DNA of 64,000 nucleotides from Tremella fuciformis (taxonomy: Eukaryota; Basidiomycota; Tremellomycetes; Tremellales; Tremellaceae). The stretch's first letter is position 1; the number at the start of each line of letters is the position of its first letter. This document shows positions 42,961 through 55,000 of this stretch, in pieces. The DNA is taken from positions 622,501 to 686,500 of the forward strand of contig CP136497.1 in the NCBI GenBank assembly GCA_032768795.1, in the 5' to 3' direction. The position numbers were made by a program, and so were the translations under genes. Under the pieces are notes generated by a model, which saw only the letters and a list, made by a program, of their open reading frames with translations, did no database searches and had not been told where the DNA came from.

Positions 42961-44658
42961 TTAAACTTTCTCCACCTGCTCAATGTCGTTCTTGTCATCG
43001 CTCACGATCTCCCCACCAACTGCTTCCCGGAGTATGACGCCCCGGTTCTGTTTGTTCCACTTGAGAGAGTTTCGGGCCGAAACCTGTTCTGCAAACAGCA
43101 GATCGATCTGCTCGAGCCTGACATGTCAGCATCATGACTCTTCTTGCAATCTCTGGCAGACCCACCTCAAACCCTTGAGCTCGGGAACGTAGAAGTACGC
43201 CCATATGCAGGCGAGTAGCGAGAAGGGTCCAAAGACATAGCCGACTTTGACACCCATGTTACCGGGAGCGTTCACCATATATGGGACAGAGATTGCGACC
43301 ACACATTGAATGACGACACCAAACATGAATCCCATTCGACTGGTTCGGTCGCGAAGCTGTTGACTAGGGACCTCTGAGGCGAGGACGTAGTTGATGGGCG
43401 ACCACCCTACTCCGAAGAAGAAGTTGAACAGTATGATGCACGCGACGATCCCGTTCTTCTGCGTCTTGGTGCGTGTAGCAACGTCCCCATAGCCAGCAAC
43501 AGCCGTGCCAGTCATGAACACGAATTGGAAAAAGGAGCCGATGATCATGATCGGTCGTCTTCCAACCTTGTCATTGATGAATGTCGCGGACAATACGGCG
43601 ACGGTGGTGATTGCGGCGCTGACGAGGGTGTAGGTGAAAGTGGCTATGCCCCCGATGGAAGCGATGACGATGGGACCGTAAAGGGATGTGAATGCTTGAC
43701 CGCAAGCCTGGAGAAAGAAGTTGGTCATGAGCACGATCATGGTTCGTCGAAGGGCGGCGCCGTGGAAACAAGAGCGGTAAGAGCCTTCTTTCATCTGCTT
43801 TTCGAGTTCGACCGCCAGGGTGACTTGCTCGATTTCAAGCTCGATGTCGTGGCCTGGCTTCCGGAACAACTGAAGAGATCGTCGAGCATCGTCGACACGG
43901 CCTTGGGCAATGAGCCACCGAGGCGACTCTGGCTGGAACCAGATGAGCGAAGCAAGGATCGAAGGCACTGTTACAAGTTTTAGCAGGGCACGAGACTGAA
44001 GTGAAGGGGGGCAGCTCACCGAACAGGTAGCAGAGGAAGATAATCTTCCAAGACCAATCGTTCGGAATAGTCGAAGTGTAATGTGCGAGACCGGAAATCA
44101 CCAGACCGCCGATGGAGAAGGACATCTGGTAGCTTGCGACGGCCAGGCCACGCACCGCGGCGGGGACAATCTCGGATTGGTAGACAGGAATGACGGACAT
44201 CTCCATCCCGATGTACAGCGAGTTGAGACAGCGCCCGGCGAAGAACTGCCACTTGTTTTGGGAAGTGAGGATGATCGGCACGCAGACCACCATAGTCCAC
44301 ATGGACATCAGGAAGCACGTCATTCGCCGACCGTATCGTGCAGATATCTCACTGCCGACAAAGATGCCTAAAATGTCAGATTCTTCCCTTTGTCTCGGCG
44401 CAAGGAGGGCTCACCAAAGATGAGAACGAGGAACGGAATACCATTTGACAGAGACAAGAACTCGGAAGGGAGAGCGTACTTTTTCGTCGTGGGGTTGTAG
44501 TCCCCAAATTTCTTCGTGAATGGACCCATGGCTTGAGTCTGCGCGAAGCCTTGATTGTCAAAGGCGAAGTTGCCGGACGAGAGGGTGAGGAGGATACTGG
44601 TGAGGAACAACCTGACGGTATAGTTCCGCGTGACAAGATTGTCGGTAAGCGAGAGCAT
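42961..44658 (-). CDS. MFS transporter, sugar porter type
   Basis: Twelve-helix plasma membrane carrier. The start at 44658 gives MLSLTDNLVTRNYTVRLFLT. Helix 1-2 carries AFDNQGFAQTQAMGPFTKKF. Then, across introns, come GIFVGSEISARYGRRMTCFL (the GRR loop), IGMEMSVIPVYQSEIVPAAV, PESPRWLIAQGRVDDARRSL (the PESPR motif), NDKVGRRPIMIIG (second GRR loop), and PELKGL joined to RLEQIDLLFAEQV, the sugar-porter ending. The sequence suggests the fungal hexose/disaccharide/lactose permease group, but substrates cannot be assigned. It is divergent from the sulfatase, which suggests import of a sulfated or sugar-linked compound or of the sulfatase product. Confidence 0.85.
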
Positions 44659-44981
44659 CTTGGATTCGTCTCCTGGCGATGAATGTGGAGTGGGCCACGA
44701 CGTGACATGAAGCTGGAACCAGGGTATATATGTGCTTTGCGATGAGTGTCGAATGGAGAACCCGGAAAGCCTGCTCGCTCCGCTTGCCGCAACTTGCGGG
44801 GCACTGTGGGCAAATTGGCGGGGCCCTCGTTCCGTGCTCCGATGCCTTTCGCTCCGACCCCGCTCGCTCCGTCTCCACTGCATCTGGGCATTCCAAATGC
44901 ACTCGAGCCTCCTCGCTCCCTCTGGAATTCATATAGAGGCATACACCGAGCGTGGTTCGCCGGTTCCCGAGAAGATTGACC
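44659..44981. promoter_or_regulatory. Shared divergent promoter, MFS transporter / sulfatase
   Basis: 323 bp between two start codons. A TATATAT (44725-44731) lies about 67 bp upstream of the transporter start. A CATATA (about 44927) lies about 55 bp upstream of the sulfatase start. TATA boxes so placed suggest inducible transcription of both genes from one region. Confidence 0.55.
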
Positions 44982-46692
44982 ATGACTGTCGACGACGCCA
45001 CCACAAATGGCCATCACGACCACGGCAATGGGAAAGGGCATGACGGCGCGATCGCCGAAAGGCGAAACTTGGTCATGTTCATGCCTGACCAGCTTCGCTA
45101 CGATTCCTTGGGGTGCACTGGTAACCCCGTGATCAAGACACCCAACTTCGATGCGTTTGCCAGGGAGGGGACTTTGTTCTCCAGTACGTCTCAGCTCCTT
45201 TCAGTGACAAAGCCAATATACAGACTGCTTTTCTCAGGCGACGGTCTGCACTCAGTCACGATGCGCCATGTTCACAGGGCAGTACCAACACACGTCGGCG
45301 CATCGCTCTTTGGAGTATCTGCTCCAACCCTGGGAAGACAACATGTTCAAGGTCCTCAAAGACGCCGGATACCACGTGTGTTCCATCTCGCCCCGTGGTG
45401 ACCTCTTTTCCGTTGGTCAGACAGAGCGTTCAATGAATGAATACGGCTGGGTCGAGAGCCCGCCTAACTGGATGAAACATAAGGCGAGGGTGGACGTCAA
45501 TCCGGATTATGAGGGAACGATAGAAGAGCGGACTTTCTACAAGGGTCTCGTTGAAGAGCCCGACTCGTTCGACTACGACGAGGCGACCATACAAAGTTCG
45601 GTCAAATGGCTAACGACCTCCCCGCCCGAGCCGTTCTGTCTGTTCATCCCCCTCTTCTACCCTCACCCTCCCTTCGAGTGCAAGAACCCGTACTACGACA
45701 TGTATCGGGCCATGTCACTTCCGCCCCGGCTCAAGGCGGCGGACAAGACAGGGCACGAGCCAAAGTTCATGGGCGCCATTCGGCGGGATTATGGTCTGGA
45801 TAGGGCCACGGAGGAGCATTGGCATGAGCTCAAGGCAGTCTATGTGGGTTCTCTGTGATCGAGCATCGAAGTCGGGCTGATTGACAGTACGGTATGATAT
45901 CGCGTCTCGATGACCAGCTTGGGACCATTGTGAACATTCTCAAGGACCCGCAATACGGGTCTCTTTGGGATCGGACCTACACCATGATGTTCACGGACCA
46001 CGGAGAGTATCTGGGCGACAGCGACTTGATCGAGAAGTGGCCTTCCGGTGTCAACGAGGTCTTGGTGCACGATCCTCTCATGATCGTTGGCCCCGACCTG
46101 CCGCCCGGGCAGATCAACGAGTCCATGTGCGAGATGGTGGACCTCGTCCCCACCGTCCTCGAGCTGCTTGGTGTGGCCGAACGTTACCCGCACTCTGGGA
46201 AAAGCTTGGTAACAACTATCAAGACAAACGCGCCTGATCACAAGCCATATGCATTCTCCGAAGGGGGCTTCTTGCTCAAGGAGGAGCCGCTTTTGGAGCG
46301 CGCGCCCTTCCCATACGACAAGAAGTCCGAGCTGCAGCACTACGACACGGTCACCGTGGGCAGAGCGATCAGTGCGCGGGACAAGGACTGGTCTTACACT
46401 TACCGGCTGTACGAGCCTGCCGAGCTGTACGATAGGCACAGCGACCGTATGTTGCTCGCAACCATGTTCAGAGAAGATTAGCTGATGAGCAGCGTACGAA
46501 GCTCACAACCTGGCTGAGAAGCCAGAACACGCAGCAGTGTGTCTCAAGTTCGAGCGGGCTATTCTGAGGTGGATGGCAGAGACGAGTGATTACCTCCCCT
46601 GGCAACTTGACATTCGATATCCTGCCGTAGAGTTGGAGTCGACAAAGGTTCAGATTGCGCGAAGGGAGGCGGCGGCCAAGTTTAACCATTGA
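44982..46692 (+). CDS. Sulfatase (arylsulfatase-like)
   Basis: Alkaline-phosphatase-superfamily sulfate ester hydrolase. The start at 44982 gives MTVDDATTNGHHDHGNGKGH; no signal peptide, so probably cytosolic. NLVMFMPDQLRYDSLGCTGN holds the first metal Asp residues. An intron (donor GTACGT near 45184) joins FSNCFSQATVCTQSRCAMFT, where Cys is the formylglycine candidate in C-T-Q-S-R. Later motifs are FIPLFYPHPPF, YYGMISRLDDQLGTIV across intron 2, and MMFTDHGEYLGDSDLIEKW with the metal DHG. The C-terminal intron 46447-46492 restores SDPYEAHNLAEKPEH. A decayed copy lies at 40.8 kb. The divergent transporter and the downstream regulator suggest uptake and desulfation of an external substrate. Confidence 0.9.
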
Positions 46693-46812
46693 AGCTGTCT
46701 GTAGACCATAGGCTGCTATGTATTTGCAATTGCACGCATCAGGACCGTGCATCACAAAACGCCCGCCACCATTTTGAACTCGCACCGGGCCGGTGCCGAG
46801 TGCCGACTTTCC

Positions 46813-49036
46813 ATGCCTCGAGATCTCTCTAACTTACATATCGTTCTTCATGACATGTCACGAGCCATCACGCGTACGAAAGCGGGCTGTCTGACGTGTC
46901 GTCGTCGAAGGGCGAGTGCAGCTGAAATCATTCCTCACTTGAAGCTGAATACCAGGTCAAATGCGATGAAACCAGGCCGACATGTCGCAACTGCTCTCGC
47001 AAAAGCACCCAATGCGATTGGCCAGACGGGGAATCGTCCTCCATCCTCAGCTCTCGGTTGCTCTCATGCGAGGCTTGTCGCGTAGCCAAAGCCAAGTGCG
47101 ACAGGGCTCGGCCAGAGTGCGCGCGATGCATCGAGCGACATGAGGCCTGTGTATATCGGCGAGCGTCATCGTCGGCTGAGCCTCCGAAGCCTCGATCTTC
47201 GTAAGCTATGTACGTCCTCTGTAACGCGAGCTCACGCGCAGGCATACCCCGAGCTCAGGGGTTATCAACAGCCTTGTCGAAGTGTACCTCGAGCATGTCT
47301 GGCCTACATACGCCAACGGGTTCCTCCACAAGGGTGAGCTAAAGAGACGGTGTCGCCTGTCGGGCTTCGATGATCTGCTCGTTCGAGCCGTCTGCATCTC
47401 TGCCTACCGATACACCGAAGGGGCCGATCCCAAACACCCCGACGGGGGAGACGTGCCAGCCGCATGGGCAGAGGCCATGCGTGTCAGTCTAGCAGACAAC
47501 TCTCAGCTCAGCGAGGATCGTCTCGCCGTCTTGCTCGTCATGATCACGCACGAGCAGACAGGCGGTCAATTCGCCAGCGCATGGATGCTCACGAGCTTCG
47601 CCGCCAGGCTGGCGTACACTCTGCGCCTACATGTCGAGTCTCCACACGTGCGCTCATGGCTCCACGGCGAGCTGAGAAGGCGGATGATGTGGGCTGTGTT
47701 CTGCCTCGACGTTATGGGAGCTGGAGGTATATCAGAATATACTGTCTGCGAGCCGTCGACGATCGACATCGCTCTGCCCGTTTCCGAGTACAACTACACG
47801 CACAACATTCCAGCGCGGTCTCTGACGCTCGCCCAGCTCGACGCCAACCACAGCTTCGAGCAAGGAGCGGATGGAGTTTTCTCGCGTTATGTGAGGCTGA
47901 TGGCCCTTCGAAGCCAGACCTTGAAGTGAGTAGTCTCCTGGCATGCGGCAAGGCTGACATTCCAGGTACACCAAAAGCTTGCCGACAATGCCGCTACCTG
48001 CGGCCTGGGAAGCCGAGTCGCCGTATCAGGAAGTCCTCTCACGTCTCTCCCGATGGAAAGAAGATCTCCCGCCTCAACTAGAGCTGACAGAGTCCAACCT
48101 ATTCACACAGCACGAATCGGCAGAGCTGTGCGCCTTTGTCACTACGCACCTCTGGTACGAGCAGATCCACTGCGACCTCAGTCGGATCTGCCTCCCCGGG
48201 TTCAGAGAGAGCGCCCCAGCAGAATACCTCCTGTTCGCCCCTGACGGCTGGGTGGCCGAAGTACAGAGGTCATGCTACGAGCATTCGAAAAATATCATGA
48301 AGGCTTTCGAGCTGCTGAGCAGTCATTTTCCGGACGTTGTCCTCAGTGCCCACGCGTGTATCATCGTATGGGAGGCCACAAGAAACGCGCTCACATATCT
48401 CAAACTTCTCCGTGCCGACTTGCACGAGGACCTCGCTCGAGGAATTCGAGTCATGATGGATATGCTGGGTCATTCGAGAAAGTATTCATCGGCAGTCAGG
48501 CCCTCGGTACGTTTCGGTGAAGACATTCATGCAGAAGGAGCGCCGGCTCATGATTCAGGTGGGGGACCTCAGAAAGCTACTCGCGCGTTCAGGCGTCGCT
48601 CAACTCGCCCATGAATCTGGCACCGAGACTGGTCTGGTCACTCCCGCCGAAGGTCCAGTGCTCAGTCGGATGCACTGGATGAGTCGATTGCATCGCACGG
48701 AAACGGCGAGCGTGACAAACTCCTTCGAGGAGGCGACAACGGCGACGACCATAGGACCATCGCCCACCTCGACGGTCGCTGCTGGCCTTACGTCCCCTTT
48801 CGTGCACTTTCTACCCGACATTGCGAGTGTCTCGAATTGTCGCTGAGCCCGAGGCTGATGAGCAGAGCGCTGGTCAAACTGCCCAGCAAGATAATCCTCT
48901 GGATAGCTTCTTCGAGCAATACACTCATGACCTGGAGTTTCCCGATATCAACCCTTTCCTATCGATCTCTCAGGATTGGGCGGCCGAGATGCTAGCCTTT
49001 GAGGGGAATAGCAACGGAGGCAATGTCCATCTGTAA
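46813..49036 (+). CDS. Fungal transcription factor with two tandem Zn2Cys6 clusters
   Basis: Nuclear DNA-binding regulator. The start is 46813 or the in-frame ATG at 46855. Cluster 1 is CLTCRRRR joined by a GC-AG intron (46912-46955) to VKCDETRPTCRNCSRKSTQC. Cluster 2 follows 18 residues later: CEACRVAKAKCDRARPECAR, C-I-E-R-H-E-A-C. Both fit C-x2-C-x6-C-x6-C-x2-C-x6-C. After an intron comes the middle homology region (AWMLTSFAARLAYTLRLHVE, LRRRMMWAVFCLDVMGAGG, IDIALPVSEYNY), typical of Fungal_trans factors. The C-terminus is acidic and aromatic (SFFEQYTHDLEFPDINPFL), a possible activation domain. The reading frame changes near 48800, so one more intron (unresolved) or a frameshift exists there. 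It lies next to the sulfatase on the same strand. Confidence 0.82.
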
Positions 49037-49178
49037 GGCATGACGCGGTCACTTGCGGGCACTCCTTAATCATCTGTCGAGCGAAACAGAGCATAATCGG
49101 GACACGCATATATAGCCTTCGCATAGATCCCAGAATGTAGCATACAGCTGATGAAGTCCACCATCACACCCATAGTGT

Positions 49179-51955
49179 TTAATCGAAGCGTATATGTCGT
49201 TCGCCCATGCCAGTCCACTCCCAGGTTTTCCAGACTTCGCCCTTGACCTCTTGCTCTCGCGTGGCGACATTGGCATTCTTCTCCACTAGCTCGACCACAC
49301 GGTCCCACAGACGCGAACGCGATGACACCGACCCTGATGGAGGGAGAACCAGATCCCGCAGCTGCGCCGGCGGGACGAATGGCTGAGGCGTTTGGACCGG
49401 GTCCACGTAATGCAGATGCTCCTGGTCTTGCAATCGCTTCAGCACAACCTGAACGAGCTCTTCTGCCCGGAACTTTTCGGTCTTGCGCTGGTTGAAGAGA
49501 GATCTGAGATACAAGATTCCAGCAAGCATGAGACTGGACACTGGTTGTCAGCGCTATAGGCATAGACCTTGAAGACACTCACGCGTCAACTCTGATTTCC
49601 ACTCGGAAGCCGACTGAATGGCTCGGAGCTTCGCTTGACAGGCAATGGTCAGATCCGTCCTGGCAGCGCCATACCACGATTTCCCGCTGATTGTAAGCGA
49701 TGGCACGCGGTGAAGGTCAAGAATCTCACTCGACATCGATTGACTCTATCACATCGCCATGCTCAACCAGATCCTTCAGCGCAGCTTCGAAGATTTCGTC
49801 GAATTGCTCTCGGGAAAATTTCGGCTGGGCGTCAAGCGAGACTCGCGATTTGGGGTCAAAACTTACATCGCGGCGGACCGAGTATCGCTCTTTCAACGTT
49901 GATTCCTCCATGCCGAATCGCTCCCCTTCTCCCTTTCGGCCGTCGTCTTTACCAAGCCCGGCGCAGACGATCACGCCCCTGCCTCTGGCCAGGTCCTTCT
50001 CCATTTGCAAGGCCAATCCGCCAATCATTCGCTTCTTGTATGTGTCCGGCTTGCAGGAGGGTGCAAAAGCGACGGGTCCCACACCAGGCAGTCCGTCCAT
50101 CAAGGGCGAGATGACGGCCAAGGGGTGCGGGGAGAGAATATACTCCGACTCGCAAGCGACAAGACGACCGTCCTCGCAAATGGCGTGCTGCGGACAAGGC
50201 GCACACACGTACGGTTGAGGAACGAACGGAACCAACGGGAGCGACGAGACGTCGCATTGGATCTCATCTGACGCGGCCTTGTCACCGAGAGCGAGGTCCG
50301 CCTTTTCTGCCACGCAAGCCTTGGCCTCCTCAACCATGCTCTGACGTGAGAGAATGATGTCGTTCATGGAGGCCCCTGTGTCGCAGTACCCGATAGCCGA
50401 TGACTGAGTCTTGTAATTGCCGACCATGCCAAGAAGCATGAGTAGCAGCAAGCCAAGTGGCACTGCTGTGCGGGGCTCAGCAATGGACGGAAGAGTTGGA
50501 GCGACCCGCTGGGTCACTGCATCCGTATAGTCCTTCTGCGTACGAACACAGACTTCGTGTCCCGGCTCTTGACGGGACAACTGGCCGATCCTGTCGGAAA
50601 CCTCTCGATTATAACGCTCTACCGCTGTAGTTGGCGAGGCGTCTCCGGTCGCATCGAGATCCTCCTTCGCCAGACGAGCTTTCCGTGCAGAATTGGGGTC
50701 CATGCTGATGCGTCGCATCTTGCCTTTGGTCGTTGCTGAAGGTGGAGTTGGTAGGGGCGGTGAGCTAGGAGCAGGTTCGGGGGAAACAGCTTCTGCTGCT
50801 AGGGCTTCGTGGGGGCTCGACGGAAGAGCTTGAGCTGAGTATCGGGGTTGTTGCGGTTGCTTCGGCAGGCCTAGCGAGGACTGAGCTGTGAGCAAGTGTC
50901 TGTGCATCAATTCGCAGTACCTACCTTTCGACGGCGTCGTTCTCGCTCAGCAGCCTCTTCACTCCCACTCTGGAAAGGATTGAAGTCAGAGAAGGCTGAA
51001 TCCTCGACTTTTGATCTCCTTGGCGTCTTCTTGATAGTGGATGGAGGTGGCACTATAGGCTCTTCGGGCTCGCTACGTTCTTCCGGCAAGTCATCCATGA
51101 CTTTCAATTGGAATTCCGTTTTCGCCGCAGCAGGTGTCCTGATAATCGTGCTTTCGCTGGGCGTATGGAGTTCCGAAGTGACCGATGAAGACGACGGAAT
51201 CATCGAGCGCCGCTGGCTGCTCGGAGCAGCTGAGCTGCGTGGGGCAGGAGATGGAGGTACCGAGAGGCGACCGCGAGATCGCACTGGAGCCTGCTTCTTA
51301 GCCAATAACCCAAAAGATTAAATTCCACCCACGAGCGGAGTCTCAGCTTTGACGATGACGTCTGGCACATTGTCTGCGGGTTTCCGAGACGTTCTCCTCG
51401 AAGCCCTCGGTGTAGCAGCAGAGGCCACGGTGTCGACCGTGCTCTCCTTCTTGGGCCGTCCACGGGGTCTCTTGGTCGGAGGCTCGGCCTCGATTTCTTC
51501 TTCTTTCACCTCGCTCTTCTTCGGTCGACCTCGGCGTTTCTTCCCGGCTGCAGGCTCGATCAACTCCTCTTCGCCGTTCTCGGACACTGCGACGATACCC
51601 TTGGCCGATGCCTTTACTTGCGCAGACCGTGCCTTCAGTGTCTGAGTCTCAGCGGATTTCCCAAAGTCGAGATCAAGTGGCTCACAGCTGCGAGCGGGCG
51701 AACATGCAGATCGAAGAGCTGCACTAGGTCCGGCTTCTTGGCTGTTGCCGGGTACACCACATTGTACTCGAGCAGTAGTGACCTATGCTGTCAGTTGACC
51801 AAATCGATCAATGCCGACTACAGTCGTCATCTCACCTGAGTTGAGGCACCTAGAAGTTAGTGCTCGTCTGTAAGGCACCCGTGCGGACGACCAACTTTTA
51901 AAGACGCCGTGTCAAAGTCGTCGGCTAGATACACATCTGGCGGGGGGGCTGCCAT
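49179..51955 (-). CDS. SRC1: Inner nuclear membrane protein Src1/Heh1 (HeH and MSC domains)
   Basis: LEM-family protein that tethers chromatin to the inner nuclear membrane and contributes to nuclear pore quality control. The ATG at 51955 gives MAAPPPDVYLADDFDTASLK. A 14-nt microexon (51836-51849) adds VPQLR, then SLLLEYNVVYPATAKKPDLV and QLFDLHVRPLAA complete the HeH fold. Two AT-hook-like RGRPKK motifs follow, then a Ser/Pro-rich region and a first membrane segment (TAVPLGLLLLMLLGMVG). The lumenal loop has CAPCPQHAICEDGRLVAC. A second membrane segment (SLMLAGILYLRSLF) lies before the Man1-Src1 C-terminal domain (VWKTWEWTGMGERHIRFD). It is divergent from CDC10. Confidence 0.88.
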
Positions 51956-52259
51956 CTTGAGACCAGTCAGACGCCGCTGGAGCTCGAAGTTGTCGATAGA
52001 AGACAGGTGCAGAGATGATGTCGATGTGGAGATGTCAACACCGTCGCGTGGTCTCGCCACCGGAAAGTCAAAAATTGTACGTGCCACCCATTTAAGGGCA
52101 AAGGTCAGTTCCACGCGACGCTCGGACCCGCCCTGTCGTTGATCCAAGCGTAGAGAGAGTACTTGCAGCGTGCTCGAGGGCGACTTGAGCATTGTCCTTC
52201 TTCTCGTGACTTGTCAAGATATCCATCGAAGCGCTTGCTCCAGTAGTGCAGGATAGGAA
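51956..52259. promoter_or_regulatory. Shared divergent promoter, SRC1 / CDC10
   Basis: 304 bp between start codons. No gene seen. It must contain both promoters. Confidence 0.5.
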
Positions 52260-53578
52260 ATGGCGTCGCTCGTTTCCTCCACCCCTCCGGAGGACATCAC
52301 GGCCGGGTCCTATGTCGGTTTTGACTGTAAGTCGGGGCGCCCATGGTCGTTGAACGAGTATTGACTCTCAGCTATCACACGTCAGATCGAGCACAAGCTC
52401 TTGAAAAGGGGCTTCCAGTTCAATGTGATGGTTGTCGGTAGGTAATCGCTCTTGTCACTCACTGCACGTCTCGACCACGGGTCAGCTGGACATAGCAAGC
52501 GCGCAGCTGACATGTGTAGGTCAGACAGGACTCGGCAAGTCGACGCTGATCAACACTCTTTTCGCTTCCCACCTGGTGGAGTCGAAAGGCCGGACTGAGC
52601 CCGATATCTCTCCTCGAGCAACCACCGAGATCCACCCCCAATCCCATGGTCAGGAGAGACATACTTCAACTCTGCGCGGTCCTGACTTGCAGTGATTACT
52701 GAGAACGGGGTCCGACTCAAGCTCAACATCATCGACACGCCCGGCTACGGTGACCAGATCAACAACGAAGGGTGCTGGGATGCCATCATCAAATACGCAC
52801 GTCCCCTCTCCTTGGCCTATTCAAGGCTGACGAGCAGATCAAAGACCAGCACTCGGCGTTCCTGCGGAAAGAGCTCACAGCTATGCGAGACCGCTTCATC
52901 ACCGACACGCGTATTCACTGCTGCCTCTTCTTCATCAACCCGACCGGTCACACGCTCAAGCCCATCGACCTCGTCGTGCTCAAGAAGCTGGCCGAGGTGG
53001 TGAACGTCGTCCCGGTCATTGCCAAGTCAGACTCCCTCACGCTCGAAGAACGCGCCGTGTTCAAGGAGAGGGTAAGCTATCTGAGCCGCTATGCCCTCTA
53101 GCTGACGCCTAGATCATGGCAGAGATGCAGTTCAACCAGATCCGTCTGTATCCCTTTGACTCTGACGAGCTGGACGAAGAGGAGATTCAGCTCAACGAAC
53201 GGATAAGGGTCAGCTGACTTCTTTCTCGGTTGCTCTGCAGCTGACCCGGAAGGAGATGTTGCCCTTTGCTATCGTCGGGTCGGAGCGTACCGTCCTCATC
53301 GACGGCAAGCCCACCCGCGGACGCAAGAATCGCTGGGGTGTCGTCAACGTGGAGGACGAGAGGCATTGCGAGTTTGTGTACCTGCGCAACTTCCTGACCA
53401 GGCGAGTTCACTGCGAAACAACTGCAGACATGCGCTGATGAGCAGGACACATCTGCAGGACTTGATCGAAACGACTGCCCAGATCCACTACGAGACATTC
53501 CGCTCGAAGCAGCTGCTCGCGCTCAAAGAATCGTCCGCCAAGGCCCAGCAGGCCTCTCAGGCAGGCAACACTGCTTAA
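52260..53578 (+). CDS. CDC10: Septin Cdc10
   Basis: GTP-binding septin of the bud-neck/septum filaments. The start at 52260 gives MASLVSSTPPEDITAGSYVG, and across the first intron FDSITRQIEHKLLKRGFQFN. G1 is VVGQTGLGKSTLINTLFASH, G3 is IDTPGYGD, and G4 is VIAKSDSLTLEER. The septin unique element is around RGRKNRWGVVNVEDERHCEF, VYLRNFLTR, then THLQDLIETTAQIHYETFRS. The protein ends soon after (KQLLALKESSAKAQQ) with no long C-terminal coiled coil, which marks the Cdc10/SEPT9-like class rather than Cdc3, Cdc11 or Cdc12. About seven short introns interrupt it. Confidence 0.93.
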
Positions 53579-53816
53579 TGTCTACATGTTCGGGCATTCT
53601 CATTCCTTCCATTGATCACCTATTACGACCTGTACATGACCTCACGAACGTTCTTTATGCTACTGTCGTCTATTTGTCTCGCATGCATTGCCCATAGCGC
53701 TACAGGACGCGAAGATACGCTCAGAAGGATTTACGTCACTCGGATCGGAGGTGCTCCATCCGGTTAACGACTTCGGCGTCGGACTCCATCACTTCCTCCT
53801 TGTTGCAGCAGACACC

Positions 53817-54848
53817 ATGTCCCAGCTGAACGGGCTGTTCCAGTCCATACACGCCGGGGAAGACAACGATCCCCCATTCATCCTCGTGTCAAAGGTCACC
53901 GCGTCGCCGCAGCCGTGGATCCTCGGATTGTACGGCACAGACGCGGACCGGATCAAGCTGTACAACTGGTATGCGTACGAGGTGCTCCCAAAGGTGAGCC
54001 CTCTCACTCTCACCCTCCTCTATGGCTGATGGAGAGGGGAAGAAGGAGAAGGCCGCTGTGCAGGCTATCAAGGATGGGCTGTTACACCTTGAACTACCAG
54101 AAGATAGGAAGAAGATCCCCGAGGCAGATACGCTCAAGGTGGGCTGTCCCCGTATACTTCTGAAAAGAGGTGGCTGAGCCCAGCTGCATATCCTGCCTGA
54201 GGGCTCGGGCGAAGATCCGATCGTCATCACTCTCAGGCAGTCCACTTCGCTATGTACGGCCGAAGCACTCTTACAGGCATTCGCCTTTGTGCGTTCTTCC
54301 CCCCTCTCAAGAAATGGATGCTCTGATGCGGGGCTGATCCGCCAGCGCCTGCGGATACCAGATGCGAGCGTCAAGCCCTCCCCCTCTCGTACGTCCCGCC
54401 ACACATCCCACCATTTGGTTTTGGGGGACTGGGGCTGAGGACAGACAACAAAGGCCGGATAGGTGGTAACGACGTCTCGCCCAACGGGTTCGAGAGCGGT
54501 ACAGACGAGCTCAGCGAACTGCGTCGAGAGGTCAGAGAACTCAAAGCTTCAATAGCGGAGAAAGACGCAAGTCGTCCTTGAGTGTATTTCGTCGGTGGGC
54601 TGACGATAGGCCGTGATCAACACGTACCACTCGAAAGTCTCGACCATGGAGGGCAAGCTCGCGCGGGTCTCGCCGAAGAAGCCCAAGGTGGCCGAGGTGG
54701 AGAGGAAGCCTCCGGCTGGCGCGAGCAAGCTCCAGCCCAACCAGAAGCGGTGCGTCCCCTTAGGTCTTTATAAAGTGGGGCCGGTGCTGAGTGTAGGCGC
54801 AAGATATTAGAAGACGAATTTGCAGGCGAGAGCGACGAGGACGAATAG
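53817..54848 (+). CDS. Small conserved-looking protein with C-terminal coiled coil, unknown
   Basis: Start MSQLNGLFQSIHAGEDNDPP. A compact N-terminal part (FILVSKVTASPQPWILGLYG, DADRIKLYNWYAYEVLPK) joins over an intron to GKKEKAAVQAIKDGLLHLEL. Next come LHILPEGSGEDPIVITLRQS and AEALLQAFAFRLRIPDAS, a possible ubiquitin-like or beta-rich part. The C-terminus has a coiled coil (LSELRREVRELKASIAEKDA, VINTYHSKVSTMEGKLARVS) and a basic-acidic tail ending ESDEDE. About six exons give roughly 250 residues. I do not recognise the family. The regular splice junctions and composition support a real gene. Confidence 0.6.
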
Positions 54849-55000
54849 CAGGGAGCACAGAAGAACCGAACAAGGTCGTATAAGTACTCCGAGATCTGGT
54901 GTGGTTGGGCATAAGGGGTAAAGGGTAGACGATACATAAGGTCGTCCAGTCGTCACGTCGTCACGTCGTCAAGTCGTTCACAATGTATGTTGTACCGTAG

